Part shown: piece by piece, positions 13,826-15,937 of the stretch
How the letters are laid out: every line of letters begins with the position of its first letter
Position numbering within the stretch: position 1 is the stretch's first letter
NCBI GenBank assembly: GCA_965371855.1
Contig: CBDUZZ010000085.1
Location: 1-15,937, forward strand
Reading direction: 5' to 3'
Source: JAADEM01 sp965371855
Lineage (GTDB): Bacteria; Bacteroidota; Bacteroidia; Bacteroidales; Marinilabiliaceae
Length of the DNA stretch: 15,937 nucleotides
Program-made: the position numbers and the translations under genes
Notes under the pieces: generated by a model
What the model saw: only the letters and a program-made list of their open reading frames with translations
What the model was told of the DNA's origin: nothing
Database searches by the model: none

Positions 13826-14875
13826 TTATCTATAATTTTTCCGGTATATAAGCACTTTTTGTTTTTGTAAAGTTCCGTCGTCAAGTATTTTTCTGTCAAG
13901 TATCCGGTAACGGATGGGTGAGGTCATGCAAAGGTATCGCAGCACTTCTTCGAGCGAATCGTCCTGGAAAGTTCCTCTAATTACATATTTTTCAAGTTCT
14001 TTGTCAACCAACTTCACATCTACATTGTACCATCTTTCTATCTGCCGGGTAACTTCGGTCATCGGGTCACCTCTAAACACGAGTTTACCCTCTATCCATG
14101 CAGAATATTTAGAAGCATCAGTAGTACCAATATTAACAGCACCGTCTTTAAATACCAACCTTTCATCCGGTTTCATTTCAACACCCGCTGAGAGCCCCGG
14201 TGTTGAAAATTGAACCTTTCCTTCCTCAAGCACAACTTCAACATATTTTTCTTCAGGATAAGCATTCAGGTTAAATTTTGTTCCCAATACTTTTACCTTC
14301 GAATTGCCGGTAAAAATTTCAAACGGATGGGTAGCATCGTGTGTCACATCGAACCATGCTTCGCCCAGGATAGTAACCTGTCTGTTATTATTAAAAGGAG
14401 TGCTATATTCCAGAGAAGAACCGCTATTTAACCATCCCTGAGTACCATCGGGCAGGGAAAAACTAATCCTTGCCCCTAATGGTGCAAACAAAGTTGATTT
14501 TACCGGGTTCTCGGTCACCAGTTTTTCTTTCCGTTCTGTATTAACAAACAAAATTGCAGAAGCTATTAACAGTGGGATCAGTAATACAGCTGCTACAATC
14601 GAGTACCAACGATAAATCTTTCTTACAACAGTTCTCTTTTTCAGGTTTTCGTTAAAATGTATTTTATGGTGAATGCGATCGAGCAGGTAAGAAAGATTAT
14701 AGTTGTCATCTTCGTGTTCCCTTAAGTAATCCTCCCACTCTAACAAGATGTACTCTCTGAATTCTCTTCTATCTTCATTTTCCGAAAAAAGGGAGTAGAT
14801 ACACTTTTTTTCCTCTTCGGTAACAATACCTTTGCTATAACGTTCCAGTTTTTCTATATCGGATTTTTGAATCAT
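13826..14875 (-). CDS. FecR-family anti-sigma factor
   Basis: The 349-residue inner-membrane protein has a charged cytoplasmic N-terminal region (1-88), expected to bind the sigma factor. One transmembrane helix follows (about 91-111, YSIVAAVLLIPLLIASAILF). The periplasmic FecR domain contains LPDGTQGWLNSGSSLEY, GEAWFDVTHDATHPFEI and VKVLGTKFNLNAY (about 140-205). A C-terminal DUF4974/STN-like domain follows from about 262 (LVFRGDPMTEVTRQIERWY). The C-terminal domain is the part that senses the SusC STN domain. The gene lies between the ECF sigma gene and susC, the usual order for trans-envelope signalling in Bacteroidota. It is unusual in being separated from the sigma gene by 209 bases holding a strong hairpin just before its start codon. 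It looks complete. Confidence 0.93.
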   Translation of the reverse strand: MIQKSDIEKLERYSKGIVTEEEKKCIYSLFSENEDRREFREYILLEWEDYLREHEDDNYNLSYLLDRIHHKIHFNENLKKRTVVRKIYRWYSIVAAVLLIPLLIASAILFVNTERKEKLVTENPVKSTLFAPLGARISFSLPDGTQGWLNSGSSLEYSTPFNNNRQVTILGEAWFDVTHDATHPFEIFTGNSKVKVLGTKFNLNAYPEEKYVEVVLEEGKVQFSTPGLSAGVEMKPDERLVFKDGAVNIGTTDASKYSAWIEGKLVFRGDPMTEVTRQIERWYNVDVKLVDKELEKYVIRGTFQDDSLEEVLRYLCMTSPIRYRILDRKILDDGTLQKQKVLIYRKNYR

Positions 14876-14886
14876 ATTTTCTTATT

Positions 14887-14919
14887 AAAATCCTCTTGTA
14901 TTTCAAAGAGGATTTTTTT
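14887..14919. terminator. Strong hairpin between the sigma gene and fecR
   Basis: AAAATCCTCTT (14887-14897), an eight-base loop and AAGAGGATTTT (14906-14916) form a perfect 11-bp stem. A T tract follows on the plus strand (seven T, 14913-14919) and a shorter TTTT on the minus strand. It could therefore stop transcription in both directions. It ends 11 bases before the fecR ATG, so in the operon direction it may limit read-through from sigma into fecR or occlude the fecR ribosome binding site. Confidence 0.7.
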
Positions 14920-14922
14920 ACT

Positions 14923-14941
14923 AACTAAACTAACTATCTAT
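14923..14941 (-). repeat. Repeated element, copy B (AACTAAACTAA + CT + ATCTAT on the plus strand)
   Basis: This is the second copy of the element described at 8495-8512. Again it lies directly 5' of a terminator stem on the transcribed strand and downstream of a stop codon, here that of the sigma gene. The 11-base first half and the 6-base second half are identical between copies. Confidence 0.4.
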
Positions 14942-15084
14942 GAAAAAATAATGTTTATATTTCTCTCTTGTATAAGTAATATCCATAACGAATTGAAATC
15001 TCACGAAAAAAAATGAGTTTTTTTTCATTTTCCCTTCATGCTATATTGCAAACAACTAAATATCTGCGACTTAAGATAATACTT

Positions 15085-15672
15085 TTATTGGATAAAAATA
15101 GCAAAGAATAGCAGGATAGAGAAATTACTGCCTGATATGTTTTTACGTAAAAATTTTAAGGATGCGGATATCTGATTATCGACCGTACCGGATGCCAGGT
15201 TCATCTCTTCCGCAATTTCGCGTGTGCTTTTACCCTCTTTTCGGCTTTTTATAAAAATTATCTTTTGCTTTTCAGGTAATTTTTCAATCAGTTGGTTCAC
15301 CTGCTCCATTGTTGAGTTATACTCTATCCGGTCTTCCAAATTGATTGATTTACTTCTGGCAGATTCCATTTCATCTATAAACTTTTCATGGATTTGTTTT
15401 TTCCGAAAGAGCTTACAAATGTCATGATATGCGATGGTAAAAAGGTAGGATTTTAAAGAAGATTCCTTTTTCAGATTTTTTCTGTTTTCCCATATCTTAA
15501 GAAAAACATCCTGAACAAGACCTTCAGTTTCTTCTTTCGATTTTAAGTATTTCAGGGCAAATCCGAACAATCTATCCCCATACTTTTCAAAAATCTGGTC
15601 AAATGCTTCGAAGTCTCCCTTTCGAAGTTTTTCAACTAAATCGTAATCAGAATTAGGTTCACTTAATGCCAT
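15085..15672 (-). CDS. ECF RNA polymerase sigma-70 factor (Bacteroidota family 1 type)
   Basis: This 195-residue protein has sigma region 2 at about 22-90 (FDQIFEKYGDRLFGFALKYL, VQDVFLKIWENR, SYLFTIAYH) and region 4 at about 120-178, with a helix-turn-helix STREIAEEMNLASGTVDNQI. It is expected to direct RNA polymerase to the susC promoter once the adjacent FecR protein releases or activates it. The C-terminus is a hydrophobic tail (SNFSILLFFAIFIQ), a feature I recall from some Bacteroidota sigma factors of this group; it could touch the membrane or the anti-sigma factor. It is the first gene of the locus. The ATG at 15672 fits a short N-terminal leader before region 2. Length is normal for the family. 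Confidence 0.95.
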   Translation of the reverse strand: MALSEPNSDYDLVEKLRKGDFEAFDQIFEKYGDRLFGFALKYLKSKEETEGLVQDVFLKIWENRKNLKKESSLKSYLFTIAYHDICKLFRKKQIHEKFIDEMESARSKSINLEDRIEYNSTMEQVNQLIEKLPEKQKIIFIKSRKEGKSTREIAEEMNLASGTVDNQISASLKFLRKNISGSNFSILLFFAIFIQ

Positions 15673-15691
15673 CTTAGTTTAAAATATATTA

Positions 15692-15699
15692 CAAAAATA
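15692..15699 (-). promoter_or_regulatory. Candidate -7 box for the sigma gene
   Basis: On the minus strand TATTTTTG matches the Bacteroidota -7 consensus TAnnTTTG and lies 20 bases before the sigma ATG, implying a very short leader. The -33 region is only T-rich with no clean TTTG, so support is limited. Confidence 0.3.
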
Positions 15700-15937
15700 G
15701 TAATAAATATAAAAAAACTGAAAATAGGTTAAAATTAATTTTCAAACAACCCAGAGCCAACGTTTTTAAATTTGGTTCTCAAGAAAATGCGTAGGTGAAT
15801 GTTATCGCATTCAAAAAGGCAAGCGACTTTTGTTTATCCGTCGATAGCCGGACAAGTTTTCCATGCAATTTTTTCAAGTGTATTAACCCAACTTGGCTAT
15901 AATCAAATCTACTCACCATCATCCCAAACACTTACAA
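15700..15937. other. Upstream flank without a recognised gene
   Basis: No known gene is visible in this flank. AGAGCCAA (15753-15760) and TTGGTTCT (15772-15779) can pair into an eight-base stem with one wobble, without a T tract. A 47-codon minus-strand reading frame (15922-15779) starts with tandem ATG codons but resembles nothing I know and may be chance. Confidence 0.4.

Noticed and set aside
15005..15031. AAAATGA/TCATTTT hairpin with T-rich loop and tail after the sigma gene
   Set aside because: The seven-pair stem has a single G-C pair and sits in poly-A/poly-T sequence, so it is too weak to call a terminator.
15753..15779. Stem AGAGCCAA/TTGGTTCT as a terminator of an upstream gene
   Set aside because: It has one wobble pair and no T tract on either side, and no gene in the window ends before it.
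15779..15922. 47-codon minus-strand reading frame starting with tandem ATG codons
   Set aside because: It is short, resembles no family I know, has no clear ribosome binding site, and such frames occur by chance; it is kept only as a note on the flank.

Overview
The window reads as an accessory carbohydrate-degradation region of a Bacteroidota genome. It is AT-rich, almost entirely minus-strand, has weak ribosome binding sites, and carries a SusC/SusD pair with ECF-sigma/FecR control. The long N-terminal extension of the SusC-like protein and the mix of enzymes suggest a Bacteroidia lineage such as Marinilabiliales/Prolixibacteraceae. That placement is an inference from sequence style only.

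Layout, read in the direction of transcription (right to left). An ECF sigma factor (15672-15085) is followed by a FecR-type anti-sigma factor (14875-13826), a SusC-like TonB-dependent transporter with an N-terminal STN signalling domain (13692-10258) and a SusD-like lipoprotein (10246-8528). A strong hairpin lies between susD and the enzyme genes. Then come a secreted GH116-family hydrolase (8383-5798), a secreted SGNH/GDSL hydrolase (5757-4975), a small secreted RbsD/FucU-like protein (4951-4397), a GH117/GH43-like beta-propeller lipoprotein (4387-3362), a second GH116-family enzyme that is a lipoprotein (3350-786), and a GH20 beta-hexosaminidase reduced to its signal peptide and N-terminal domain (711-400). 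The left edge (1-317) is the 3' end of an ISAs1-family insertion sequence on the opposite strand.

How it should work. SusD captures a glycan at the cell surface and SusC imports it. The SusC STN domain reports occupancy to FecR, which releases the sigma factor and raises transcription of the locus. GH116 enzymes (retaining beta-glycosidases), the GH117-like propeller, the SGNH esterase and the putative sugar mutarotase would deacylate and trim the imported oligosaccharide and adjust the anomers of released sugars. The substrate cannot be read from the sequence.

Most interesting points: a signal-peptide-bearing RbsD/FucU-like protein inside a polysaccharide-utilisation locus; an unusual enzyme set (two divergent GH116 proteins, a GH117-like protein and an SGNH hydrolase); an apparent plus-strand intrinsic terminator in the susC leader that could end a cis-antisense RNA; a repeated sequence element next to two terminator hairpins; and decay of the operon's distal end next to an IS. 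I saw no tRNA, rRNA or CRISPR array.
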